NCBI GenBank assembly: GCA_016710275.1 | Contig: JADJXS010000001.1 | Coordinates: 248,001 to 312,000, forward strand | Direction: 5' to 3' | Length of the DNA stretch: 64,000 bases | Source of the DNA: Phycisphaerales bacterium | GTDB lineage: Bacteria; Planctomycetota; Phycisphaerae; UBA1845; Fen-1342 | Shown here: one piece after another, positions 34,509-43,020 of the stretch | Layout: each line of letters starts with the position of its first letter | Numbering within the stretch: the first letter of the stretch is position 1 | Notes under the pieces: model-generated | What the model saw: the letters and a program-made list of their open reading frames with translations, nothing else | The model's database searches: none | What the model was told of the DNA's origin: nothing | Position numbers and translations under genes: made by a program

Positions 34509-37385
34509 ATGATGATCTACAAGCGTCCCTTTGTACGACTGATGGCCAGCGCGGTCGTGATCTCGACCAGCGCGGTTCCGCCGGCGCTGGCCGGCGGAGG
34601 CCCCCCGCACCAGATCAATGGATCCGGGGCCACGCTGTTCGTGGACTTCTCACGCGTCGCCGCGGCGACCAACGACTGGATCGACTGCGATGGCGACGGT
34701 CTGTGGGGCTTCTATGACAGCGACGGCGACACGATCCGCGATGCAACGGATCAGCTCGCGCCGACGAACCCGGGCAACCCCAATCTCTACTGGATCTACC
34801 AATATCGCTCGGTCGGCTCCGTCGAGGGCTTTGACGAGTTCGTCTTCTGGCAGACCTGCGGCCAGCTCCCGGAGAACCTCCCCTCCGAGCGCGGCATCCT
34901 GAACACGCTCGACTGGGCCGTGACCGGCAACCCCAACAACGCCGCTTCGGCGGCCGGCTGGGGCGCGGCCTGCACGGATGACACCGACGGCGACAGCATC
35001 GCGAACGCCAGCAACACACCGGTCTGCCCGGAATCGATCGACCTCGCCAACATCGACGTGCCGTCCCTGTGGGCCGTTCGGGCGCCGGGGTCGGCCACGT
35101 GGTTCCGCAAGCCGGGCCAGGCCGGGTACGGGCAGAATGCCGAAACCTCGGCCGGCAATCCCTCCCAGACGGGCGAAAGCAACCTGCTGGCGTCGCTGAC
35201 CGGACCGTGCGGAACGTCGCTCAACACGAACTTCTCGAACCCCGACAGCCTGACGATCTATGACACCGGCATCGCCTGGTCCACGGTAGCGATCATCGCG
35301 AACATCGGAACCGACGTCTGGATCGACCTGAACAACAATGGGGTTCGCGACGCCGGTGAAGAGGGCGCGATCCGCCACACCGACCTGCAGCACGGGTTTG
35401 TGACGGGCCGCCTGACGAACGGCGAAAACCTCGCCTTCAACTGCCGCGACATCGGTTCCGGCACCCGCAACGCCTGCATGAACGGCCTGGGCGTTGACCC
35501 AAGCTGGGGCGTCGGAGACCACGTCGGCCGGCGCATCAACCAGGACACGCTGACCCGCCCCGGTCCGAATCACCAGGTGAACAACTGCGGCGGATCGTCG
35601 ATCTCCGAAAGCGCCGTGCAGAACCGCCGCCTCTGCGTCGGCTACACCGGCACCGTCGGCAGCTCGCGCGCCTTCGAGGACAGCCGCTCCGGTCGCTATG
35701 AGTTGGTCGGCGTCCTCCGCGATTTCGACGGCGACAATGACGGCTTCCTCGACGGAACGCAGATCGTGCGGCCCACGCTGGCGTCGATCGTCAACAACTG
35801 CGACCCGAACACCGGATGGCTGATCGGCGGCGTGCAGACGCTCGTGACGGTCGGAAATCCGCGGGCGATGAACCTGGGCCGCGTCACCGCCTTCGAGAGC
35901 GGACCGGGAGTCTTCAACGTCGAGGCGGCCAAGTTCGTCCGCAACATCGAGGAGTCGATTGCGGCGTTCCAGCCGACCCTGCCGGCTGAGGCGTTCTTCA
36001 TGCCGGGCGATCTGCTCGCCACCAGTTTCGTGCTCGTGGCGGCCACCGACTGCCTGCCCAAGCCGGGCGATCCGACCGACTTTGAATTCAACAACGACCT
36101 CAACGTGGACGCCCAGAGCTACCTGCTGGCCAACAACGTCTACCGCGTCGGCGGCGCCAATGAGCCGAAGCAGTGGGGCGAGGTGGATGGCACCACCAGC
36201 CGGCCGGCCGGCCTCGTGCCGCGCCGCCGGGCTCCCGCCTCCGGCACCTATCTCGACGGCGGCGACGCCACCAACGCCGGGTATCGATACTTCGACGGCA
36301 CGACCATCCAGATCACCGGCACCGCCGACGGCCAGGCCCTCTCGCGCCGCAACCGCGTGGCCGGCGACTTCAATAATGACGGATTCCGGAACATCAACGA
36401 CATCGAGCGGCTGGTCGATGCGCACCACCTGTGGAGCGGGCCGGACACGCTGCTCGACAAGCTCAGCAGCTTCGAGGCGATCCAGTCCACGGCGACGACC
36501 GACCGCGGTTCGATGACCGTCGATCGGCTGGTCGTGCACATCAGCGGCGACTTCAACGGCGACGGCGAGTACAACGCCGAGGACATCCGCTACTTCAACG
36601 ACGGACTGGGCATCGATCCGGCCACCGGCGAGCTGGACCGCAAGGCGAGCTTCGTGCGGGCCGACCAGCGCTGGCAGACGCTCTCCGGCTCGGTCAGCGG
36701 CCTGTACGGCACGATCACCAAGTCCACCGGCGCCGCCTACAAGGCCGGTGATGCGCGCGGCGACGTGGCCGGCAGCACCAACGGGCCGACCCGCGGCGCC
36801 GAGCCGCGCGGCCACAACGGCGCGATCAACTGCGACGACGTGAACTACGTCTGCGCGAACTTCATCAGCGACTGGTCCGACACCACCGCCGCCGCGACAA
36901 AGGACCTGAGCTGCGACATGGACGGCGACCTCGACGTCGACTTCGACGACGTGCGCGAGCTGGTCGAGAACATCCTCGACACGCAGATCGGCGACGTGAA
37001 CCTCGACGGCGTGATCAACAGCGCCGACGCGGCGATCGTCACGGCCAACCTGGGCAACGCCGGCTGCTATTGCGACGGCGACGTGAACGGGGACGGCGTG
37101 GTCGACAACGACGATCTGCTGATCGTCCTGTGCGGCCAGACGCTGGTCGGCGACGCCAACTGCGACGGCTCGGTGAACAATTTCGACATCGATCCCTTCG
37201 TGGCCGGCATTCTCGATCCGCTCAGCCCCACGCCGCCGACCGGCTATTCGCCGAGCGCGGACTGCTGGAACCGCCGCCTCTGCTGGGGCGACGTGAGCGG
37301 TGACGCCCTGTTCAACAACTTCGACATCGACCCGTTCGTGGCGTGCATCATCTCGTCGCCGCTGCCGGGCCAGGGCTGCCCGTAA
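34509..37385 (+). CDS. Secreted PstS-like protein with EF-hand/dockerin-like C-terminus
   Basis: 958 residues. Signal peptide 1-28 ending ALA. The mature N-terminus INGSGATLFVDF and a later DIGSGTRNAC resemble phosphate-binding PstS proteins, but large insertions make this remote. Several calcium-loop-like segments follow (DCDGDGLWGFYDSDGD, DFNGDGEYNAED, DVNLDGVINSAD, DVNGDGVVDNDD). The end has the two-part motif VGDANCDGSVNNFDID and WGDVSGDALFNNFDID (DNA 37142-37352), shared with three other proteins in the window. The ATG at 34509 has AGGA upstream. It probably binds an anion or polymer outside the cell; function is not established. A strong terminator follows. Confidence 0.85.
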   Translation: MMIYKRPFVRLMASAVVISTSAVPPALAGGGPPHQINGSGATLFVDFSRVAAATNDWIDCDGDGLWGFYDSDGDTIRDATDQLAPTNPGNPNLYWIYQYRSVGSVEGFDEFVFWQTCGQLPENLPSERGILNTLDWAVTGNPNNAASAAGWGAACTDDTDGDSIANASNTPVCPESIDLANIDVPSLWAVRAPGSATWFRKPGQAGYGQNAETSAGNPSQTGESNLLASLTGPCGTSLNTNFSNPDSLTIYDTGIAWSTVAIIANIGTDVWIDLNNNGVRDAGEEGAIRHTDLQHGFVTGRLTNGENLAFNCRDIGSGTRNACMNGLGVDPSWGVGDHVGRRINQDTLTRPGPNHQVNNCGGSSISESAVQNRRLCVGYTGTVGSSRAFEDSRSGRYELVGVLRDFDGDNDGFLDGTQIVRPTLASIVNNCDPNTGWLIGGVQTLVTVGNPRAMNLGRVTAFESGPGVFNVEAAKFVRNIEESIAAFQPTLPAEAFFMPGDLLATSFVLVAATDCLPKPGDPTDFEFNNDLNVDAQSYLLANNVYRVGGANEPKQWGEVDGTTSRPAGLVPRRRAPASGTYLDGGDATNAGYRYFDGTTIQITGTADGQALSRRNRVAGDFNNDGFRNINDIERLVDAHHLWSGPDTLLDKLSSFEAIQSTATTDRGSMTVDRLVVHISGDFNGDGEYNAEDIRYFNDGLGIDPATGELDRKASFVRADQRWQTLSGSVSGLYGTITKSTGAAYKAGDARGDVAGSTNGPTRGAEPRGHNGAINCDDVNYVCANFISDWSDTTAAATKDLSCDMDGDLDVDFDDVRELVENILDTQIGDVNLDGVINSADAAIVTANLGNAGCYCDGDVNGDGVVDNDDLLIVLCGQTLVGDANCDGSVNNFDIDPFVAGILDPLSPTPPTGYSPSADCWNRRLCWGDVSGDALFNNFDIDPFVACIISSPLPGQGCP

Positions 37386-37456
37386 GGGCAACCGACGCGT
37401 CGCCCGCAACGGCAACCCGTCGCGTGTAACCTGATCTCCGCATCGTGATCCACGTC

Positions 37457-37494
37457 GTGGGTCGTCGGGAAACCGGCGACCCACGCTTCTTTTC
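37457..37494 (+). terminator. Rho-independent terminator
   Basis: GTGGGTCG (37457-37464) pairs with CGACCCAC (37477-37484) around a loop that can pair further (CGG with CCG), followed by the T-rich GCTTCTTTTC. It stands 72 bases after the PstS-like gene and before the prepilin gene. Confidence 0.75.
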
Positions 37495-37693
37495 CCCCCG
37501 GACGATTCCCCCGCGGCCACCCTGCGACCGGCACCGCTTCCGGCGCCGGAGCGGCAATTCACGGGATTTGCAGGGTCTTCGCATCGGCCGAATCAGGACA
37601 TAGCGCGCGCCGAGGAGCATGCATCCCTCGGATGTCGATCACGTCGGCGCGGGCGGTGGGCGTCCGCTTCGATGCGAGTGCGGGAGCAGAGTC

Positions 37694-38743
37694 ATGATGT
37701 CGCGGCGCGGATTCACTCTGATCGAGCTGCTGGTCGTCGTTGCCATCATCGCCCTGCTGGTGTCCATCCTGCTGCCGAGCCTCAACGCGGCGCGCGAACA
37801 GGCGCGCTCCACCAAGTGCGCGGCCAACCTGCACCACGTCGGCCAGGCAATGGCCTCCTTTCTTGCGGAAAGCAAGTGGTTCCCGCCTTCGTATGTCTAC
37901 CCCAACGGCGACGTCACTTCGTTCGATCTGACCCCCGACGCCCTGCGCAACAACCAGAACCCCAATCGCGAATTCGGTTACCTGCACTGGTCCTATTTCC
38001 TGTACAGCGGCGGCAAGGTGCCCGACACCGCGTTTCAGTGCCCCACCTTCGAGAAGGGCGGCGCGCCGCGCACGAATCCCGGCAAGGAAGCGAGTGACTG
38101 GGAGGGCGGCCAGGTCGACGACCGCGGCGATTCGTCGCCGCCGGGACTGCTGGCCGACAAGCAGGCCCGCCGCGTCGCCTACACCGGCAACGCCGCCATC
38201 TTTCCCCGCAACAAGTTCAGCTTCGACATTCAGGGCGGCGGCAACCAGCGGCTCAACCGGCTTGTCACGGAATCCGAGATCAAGTCCCCGGCCGGCACGA
38301 TCATGGCGGCGGAGTTCAACCGTAACTGGCGCGCCATCGGCGAGGAGCGCGGCGGGCTGATTCTCAGCAAGTCGCACCGCCCGGTGAACCCCTTCTATCA
38401 CCTGCAGGTCGGATACGGCAGCGAGTACAACGCCCAGGCCAGCGTCTCAGGATTCCGCTACCGCCAGTTGAACGACCGCACCTACGGCCTCATCAAGAAC
38501 CTCGATGGTGCAAACCTCGCCGGCGTGCTCGAGGGCGGCGCCGGTTCCCAGCTCAACGCCATCGGCCGACACCACCCCGGCTCGGACCAATACGGCGGCA
38601 CCACGAATTTCCTCTACGTCGACGGCAGCGTCCGGCGCACCTTCATCATCAAAACGCTCCAGCAGCGCGAATGGGGCGATCGCTACTACGCCCTTACCGG
38701 CCCGAGCGAGATCCTCGATCGCTACAGCGAAGTGGAGCGTTGA
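37694..38743 (+). CDS. Prepilin-like protein (DUF1559-type, H-X9-DG)
   Basis: 349 residues. The class III/IV prepilin leader RRGFTLIELLVVVAIIALL gives cleavage between G6 and F7, followed by a long helix (LLPSLNAAREQARSTKCAANL). The C-terminal HPGSDQYGGTTNFLYVDGSV matches the H-X9-DG processing-associated motif abundant in Planctomycetes. Such proteins are pseudopilins processed by a prepilin peptidase, with a soluble domain of unknown role. ATG 37694 is favoured by GGGAG seven bases upstream; an ATG at 37619 adds 25 residues. No peptidase or secretion ATPase lies near. Confidence 0.9.
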   Translation: MMSRRGFTLIELLVVVAIIALLVSILLPSLNAAREQARSTKCAANLHHVGQAMASFLAESKWFPPSYVYPNGDVTSFDLTPDALRNNQNPNREFGYLHWSYFLYSGGKVPDTAFQCPTFEKGGAPRTNPGKEASDWEGGQVDDRGDSSPPGLLADKQARRVAYTGNAAIFPRNKFSFDIQGGGNQRLNRLVTESEIKSPAGTIMAAEFNRNWRAIGEERGGLILSKSHRPVNPFYHLQVGYGSEYNAQASVSGFRYRQLNDRTYGLIKNLDGANLAGVLEGGAGSQLNAIGRHHPGSDQYGGTTNFLYVDGSVRRTFIIKTLQQREWGDRYYALTGPSEILDRYSEVER

Positions 38744-38746
38744 TCC

Positions 38747-38942
38747 GACCGCCCTTTGCGCCGTGGCACCGCCATTTGCGTCATGCCACCGCCCTTCCGG
38801 GCGGTGCGCAGATGCGAAGACCACCGGGCAGAAGCCCGGTGGCACATGGCATCGCCCGGTGGCACATGCCGTTGCACTTTGCGCAGGGCCGCTTCACGCG
38901 CCCCTTGATGTAACGCCCCGGCGCCCTTTGACCCGCGCGCCC
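38747..38942 (+). repeat. REP-B composite element, copy 2
   Basis: Same module order as at 33946: hairpin ACCGCCCTTCCGGGCGGT (38788-38805), hairpin CCACCGGGC-AGAA-GCCCGGTGG (38821-38842), one 20-base unit ending GCCCGGTGG, then the tail ending GTAACGCCCC. The tail is nearly identical to that of copy 1. No gene lies between 38744 and 39087. Confidence 0.85.
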
Positions 38943-39016
38943 GCGTTTCACGATCCGCCCCGCGCGCCCGCGTTTCACGATCCGCCCCGCGCGCCCGCGT
39001 TTCACGATCCGCCCCG
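38934..39016. repeat. 27-bp tandem repeat, 3 copies
   Basis: A unit built from CGCGCGCCCGCG and TTTCACGATCCGCCC recurs at 38934, 38961 and 38988 without change. It ends 70 bases before the nuoF start and may hold or disturb its promoter. Confidence 0.9.
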
Positions 39017-39087
39017 CCCGCATAGAATCCGGCGATTCCGCCGGCGGGCTTTGCGCGCCGGCAACGACGAACGATCGCGAGAGCCGT

Positions 39088-40536
39088 ATGCCCTTTGAAA
39101 AAGTGCTGATGAAGAACGTCGGCGTGCCCAACAGCCCGTCGCTGAAGGTCTACGAATCCCGCGGCGGATACGAGGGCGCCCGCATCGCCCTCAAAATGAC
39201 CCCCGACGCGCTGGTCGAGCTGGTCAAGAAGGCCAACGTGCGCGGCCGCGGGGGGGCCGGCTTTCCCGCCGGCATGAAGTGGTCCTTCCTGCCGAAGGAT
39301 CGCACCGTCACCTACCTCTGCGTCAACGCCGATGAATCCGAGCCGCCGACCTTCTGCAACCGCGTCACCATGGAGCATGACCCGCACATGCTCCTGGAGG
39401 GCATCCTGATCGCCGGCTGGGCCACCCGCACCACCACCGCCTACATCTACATGCGCGGCGAGTTCACCGAGCAGTATCACATCATGCAGAAGGCCGTCGA
39501 TGAGGCCTATGCCGCCGGCTACTTCGGCAGGAACGTGATGGGCAGCGGCTACGCCATGGACTGCTACATCCATCGCGGCGCCGGTGCGTACGTCTGCGGC
39601 GAGGAGACCGGGCTGATCGAATCGCTCGAGGGCAAGCGCGGCTGGCCGCGCATCAAGCCGCCCTTCCCGGCCATTGAAGGCGCCTTCCGCAAGCCCACCG
39701 TCGTCAACAACGTCGAGACGCTGGCCTGCCTGCCGCACATCCTGACCCGCGGCGTCGATTGGTGGCTCTCCATCGGCCCGGCCGGCTCGCACGGACCCAA
39801 GATGTTCTGCATCAGCGGCCCCGTGAACCGCCCCGGCTGCTACGAAGCGCCGCTGGGTGTCACCGTGCGGGAGCTGATCTACGGCGATGACTTCGCCCGC
39901 GGAATGCGCGGCGATAAGAAAGTGAAAGCAGTCAGCCCCGGCGGTCTGTCGATGGGCTGGCTGCGCGGCGACCTGTTCCCCAAATGCCCCGATGGGCAGG
40001 TCGATCCGGTGCAGGATTTCGACGAGCTGGATTGCCGCATGGACTTTGACGACGTGCGGCGCTACGGGATGCTGGGGCTGGGGACGGCGGCGCTGGTGGT
40101 GGTCAACGAGGACACCGACCTGCGCGACGTGCTGCTCAACCAGGCGCGCTTCTACGCCCACGAAAGCTGCGGGCAGTGCACGCAGTGCCGCGAGGGAACC
40201 GGCTGGATGTACCGCATCGCCGAGCGGATTCACGCCGGCGCGGGTCGCAAGCTCGACCTCGACATCCTCTGCGAAGTCACCGCCAACATGGGCATGATGC
40301 CCGGAATGAGCATCTGCGGCCTGCCCGACGGGGCGGTGTTCCCCATCCGCACCCTCGTGCAGAAATTCCGCCGCGAGTTCGAGGCCGCCATCGACCGGCA
40401 GGCCCCCGACGCCGCCGCGCAGCGCATCCGCAGCGTCAACCCCGCCGCCTACGAACTGCCGATCTACGAGGGCCGCGCGACACGCAACATCCGCGGCACC
40501 ATGTCCTCCGATCATTACTCCGGGTCGCAGCGCTAG
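39088..40536 (+). CDS. nuoF: NADH-quinone oxidoreductase subunit F
   Basis: 482 residues; the NADH- and FMN-binding subunit of complex I. NADH site RGRGGAGFPAGMKW near residue 52, FMN part VNADESEP, GAGAYVCGEETGLIESLEG, and the N3 cluster ligands ESCGQCTQCREG near residue 360 with a fourth Cys in MSICGLPDGA. It lies alone on the plus strand, 5.5 kb from nuoJ; nuoE and nuoG are not adjacent. It ends with TAG. No strong ribosome site (GAGAG only). Confidence 0.95.
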   Translation: MPFEKVLMKNVGVPNSPSLKVYESRGGYEGARIALKMTPDALVELVKKANVRGRGGAGFPAGMKWSFLPKDRTVTYLCVNADESEPPTFCNRVTMEHDPHMLLEGILIAGWATRTTTAYIYMRGEFTEQYHIMQKAVDEAYAAGYFGRNVMGSGYAMDCYIHRGAGAYVCGEETGLIESLEGKRGWPRIKPPFPAIEGAFRKPTVVNNVETLACLPHILTRGVDWWLSIGPAGSHGPKMFCISGPVNRPGCYEAPLGVTVRELIYGDDFARGMRGDKKVKAVSPGGLSMGWLRGDLFPKCPDGQVDPVQDFDELDCRMDFDDVRRYGMLGLGTAALVVVNEDTDLRDVLLNQARFYAHESCGQCTQCREGTGWMYRIAERIHAGAGRKLDLDILCEVTANMGMMPGMSICGLPDGAVFPIRTLVQKFRREFEAAIDRQAPDAAAQRIRSVNPAAYELPIYEGRATRNIRGTMSSDHYSGSQR

Positions 40537-40547
40537 CGGAGCGGGCG

Positions 40548-41354
40548 ATGCCGGACTTTTCCGAGAAGCGCATCATCGCCATGATCCACGTCGGCGCGCT
40601 GCCCGGCACGCCGCGCGCCAAGGCGCCGCTTTCCGATCTCATCCAATCGGCCGTCGCCGAGGCGAAGCTGTGCGCCCGGCTCGGCGTCGACGCCCTGCTG
40701 ATCGAGAACATGCACGACCTGCCCTATCTCCGCGGCGCCGTCGGCCCGGAGATCGTCGCCGCCATGACCGCCGTCACGGCCGCGGTGCGCAGCGCCGTTC
40801 CGCTGCCGCTGGGTGTGCAGGTGCTGGCGGCGGCCAACCGGGAGGCGCTGGCCGTCGCGCTGGCGGCCGGGGCCGATTTCATCCGCGCGGAGAATTTCAG
40901 CTTCGCACACGTCGCCGATGAGGGACTGATGCCCGAGGCCGCGGCCGGTCCGCTGTTGCGCTATCGGCGGATGATCGGGGCGGAGGGCGTCCGCGTGCTG
41001 GCCGATGTTCGCAAGAAGCACGCATCGCACGCCATCACCGCCGACGTGACGCTGGCCGAAGCGGCGAAGGCGGCCGAATGGATGGGCGCGGACGGCCTCA
41101 TCATCACCGGCGCCGCCACCGGGCGGGCCGCTGATCCGGCCGATGTCTGCACCGCGGCTGACGCGGTGCGCGTGCCGGTGCTGGTCGGCTCGGGGGTGAC
41201 CGCTGAAAATCTGGACGTGTTCTGGCCGCATGCGGCGGGTTTCATCGTCGGTTCATCGCTCAAGCATGGGGGAGCGTGGGACGCCGGGATCGACGAACGG
41301 CGGCTGGGGGCCTTCATGGCGGCGGCGACGGCGCTGCGCGGTTCAACGGGCTGA
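40548..41354 (+). CDS. BtpA/SgcQ-family TIM-barrel protein
   Basis: 268 residues. MIHVGALPGTPR, DALLIENMHDLPYL, FIRAENFSFAHVADEGL and GLIITGAATG are BtpA-family motifs, and VPVLVGSGVTAENL is the phosphate-binding end of the barrel. BtpA is known for photosystem I stability in cyanobacteria, while bacterial relatives (SgcQ) sit in sugar operons; in a non-phototroph the role is unknown. GGAG lies six bases before the ATG. It follows nuoF by 11 bases and is probably cotranscribed. Confidence 0.85.
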   Translation: MPDFSEKRIIAMIHVGALPGTPRAKAPLSDLIQSAVAEAKLCARLGVDALLIENMHDLPYLRGAVGPEIVAAMTAVTAAVRSAVPLPLGVQVLAAANREALAVALAAGADFIRAENFSFAHVADEGLMPEAAAGPLLRYRRMIGAEGVRVLADVRKKHASHAITADVTLAEAAKAAEWMGADGLIITGAATGRAADPADVCTAADAVRVPVLVGSGVTAENLDVFWPHAAGFIVGSSLKHGGAWDAGIDERRLGAFMAAATALRGSTG

Positions 41355-41455
41355 GATTCGCGACTACAATTCATGAGCCTGCCCCCGGGAGCGCCGCGCG
41401 ATGAACCGCGGCGCACGCAGCAACGGAGTCGCTGCGACGAGGACAAAGGAGCGTC

Positions 41456-42460
41456 ATGGCCAAGCGAGCCCGCCCCGTTCTTTTCGAGCTGGTGCGCCGC
41501 CAGCCGGGACGCGATGCGCCGGTGCGCATCCGCGGGCGGGAGGGGGATTCGCCCCCGGCGACCCCCGCAGCTCAACCCCGGCCGACGCCCGCCGCACCGA
41601 ATTCCGCACCCGGCACGACACGGCCCGCACCCGCCATCAAGCCCGACCGGCCGGAACGAGAGGCCGTCGTCGGGAAGAGCGCGCCGGCTGTGTACGGCGT
41701 GCGCGAGGGGCCGACGCTGGTCTCCCGTCTGCGCGAAGCACTCCTGCACTGGCGGCGGCGCATCGAATCCGCTCCGCCGTGGGCCACGGCGCTGGCCCTG
41801 ATCGTGTTGATCCTGTTCTTCCTTTGGCTGAGCTTTCAGGTGTACCGCGCCTTTGCACCGGCGGACCCGACCCGCTCGCCGCCTGCGAATAACACGGCGG
41901 ATGCGCCCGTGACCGACTCGACCCGACCTCCGGCGCCCGGGCCGGTTGTGCCGCGGCGCGAAGCGCCGCAGCCCACGATCGGATCCGGCCTGCCGCCCGC
42001 GGCGCCCATCCGGCCGGAGGGGCCGCTGCCGGATCCGGGTCCGGGAACCGGCGCGGATCGCAAGCCGCCGGAAGCGGATCGCCGTTCGCCGGACTCCGCG
42101 TCCCCGCCGGCGCGGGAGCCGGCCGTCGATGGATCGATCATCCCCGCATCCGAAGCAAAGCTGGAGAAGGGGCGGCACTATCTGCACGTGCAGTATTTCC
42201 GCCGCACGCGGCGGCAGGATGCGCTCGATGCGCGCGCGTTCCTGGCGACCAAGGGAATCCAGACGATGCTGATCGAGGCCACGGGCGAGTATCGCCTGCT
42301 GGCCGCCGATTCATTCCTGATCGACCAGAAGGACAAGACCGCAGCGGCGGCGGAGCGCAAGCGCTGCGACGATCTCAAGCGGCGGATTCGCGACGCGGGC
42401 CGGGAGTATGCGAAGAAAGCGGGATACGCCTTTGATCAGTGCTTCGACCGCAAGAACTGA
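41456..42460 (+). CDS. Single-pass membrane protein with SPOR-like C-terminus
   Basis: 334 residues. A cytosolic Pro/Arg-rich part (1-105), one membrane helix near 108-130 (WATALALIVLILFFLWLSF), a Pro-rich spacer, and a C-terminal block HYLHVQYFRRTRRQDA ... MLIEATGEYRLLAADSF. That block resembles a SPOR peptidoglycan-binding fold, but without a database match this is tentative. AGGAG precedes the ATG. Confidence 0.75.
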   Translation: MAKRARPVLFELVRRQPGRDAPVRIRGREGDSPPATPAAQPRPTPAAPNSAPGTTRPAPAIKPDRPEREAVVGKSAPAVYGVREGPTLVSRLREALLHWRRRIESAPPWATALALIVLILFFLWLSFQVYRAFAPADPTRSPPANNTADAPVTDSTRPPAPGPVVPRREAPQPTIGSGLPPAAPIRPEGPLPDPGPGTGADRKPPEADRRSPDSASPPAREPAVDGSIIPASEAKLEKGRHYLHVQYFRRTRRQDALDARAFLATKGIQTMLIEATGEYRLLAADSFLIDQKDKTAAAAERKRCDDLKRRIRDAGREYAKKAGYAFDQCFDRKN

Positions 42461-42571
42461 AGTTGCAGGAGTGCGAATCTCCGCCGCCGGGAGATTGCAC
42501 GCAGGCGCCGCCGTGGGTCGGCGCGCGGTCGCCGCGCCGCTGGCTCGCGCGGTTCGAAGGGGGGCGTGCTG

Positions 42572-42880
42572 ATGTCGCGGCTGGAGCAGCTGCGGAAGCT
42601 GGCGCTGCTGGAACCAGCGGACCCGCTGACGCATTACGGGCTGGGGATCGAGTATCTGAACCTGCAGCGCTTTGACGAAGCGGTGGCCGCGTTTGATGCC
42701 GCGCTTGCCGCGGATGCGCGATACTCCACGGCTTACTACCACAAGGCGCGGGCGCACGCGGGCGCGGGTCGAACGGCCGACGCGCGAAGCACGCTCGAGG
42801 CCGGCATGGTCGTGGCGCGCGAGGCGGGCGACTGGCACGCCGAGGGGGAAATGCGCGCATTGCTCGAAACGCTCGAATAG
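42572..42880 (+). CDS. Small TPR protein
   Basis: 102 residues with two or three TPR helices: DPLTHYGLGIEYLNLQRFDE, AVAAFDAALAADARYSTAYY and KARAHAGAGRTADARSTLEA. Likely a protein-interaction scaffold. ATG 42572 with GGGGG upstream is preferred; a GTG at 42566 is in frame. Size and motifs fit a free-standing tetratricopeptide protein. Confidence 0.8.
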   Translation: MSRLEQLRKLALLEPADPLTHYGLGIEYLNLQRFDEAVAAFDAALAADARYSTAYYHKARAHAGAGRTADARSTLEAGMVVAREAGDWHAEGEMRALLETLE

Positions 42881-43020
42881 CGGCGCTGCCGTGCACCCCG
42901 CAGGCGCGCCCCCGCAACAATAGAATCGCCCGGGGGCGGCCGGGCCGCGCCGGATATAATCCCCCCGCGGGCTGAGTCGCTGCATGGAACGCAACGACCG
43001 CCGCCAAGCGGGACCACGGC

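Noticed and set aside
34650..37562. 970-residue minus-strand frame
   Set aside because: Antisense shadow of the PstS-like gene; Val/Asp/Arg-rich without motifs.
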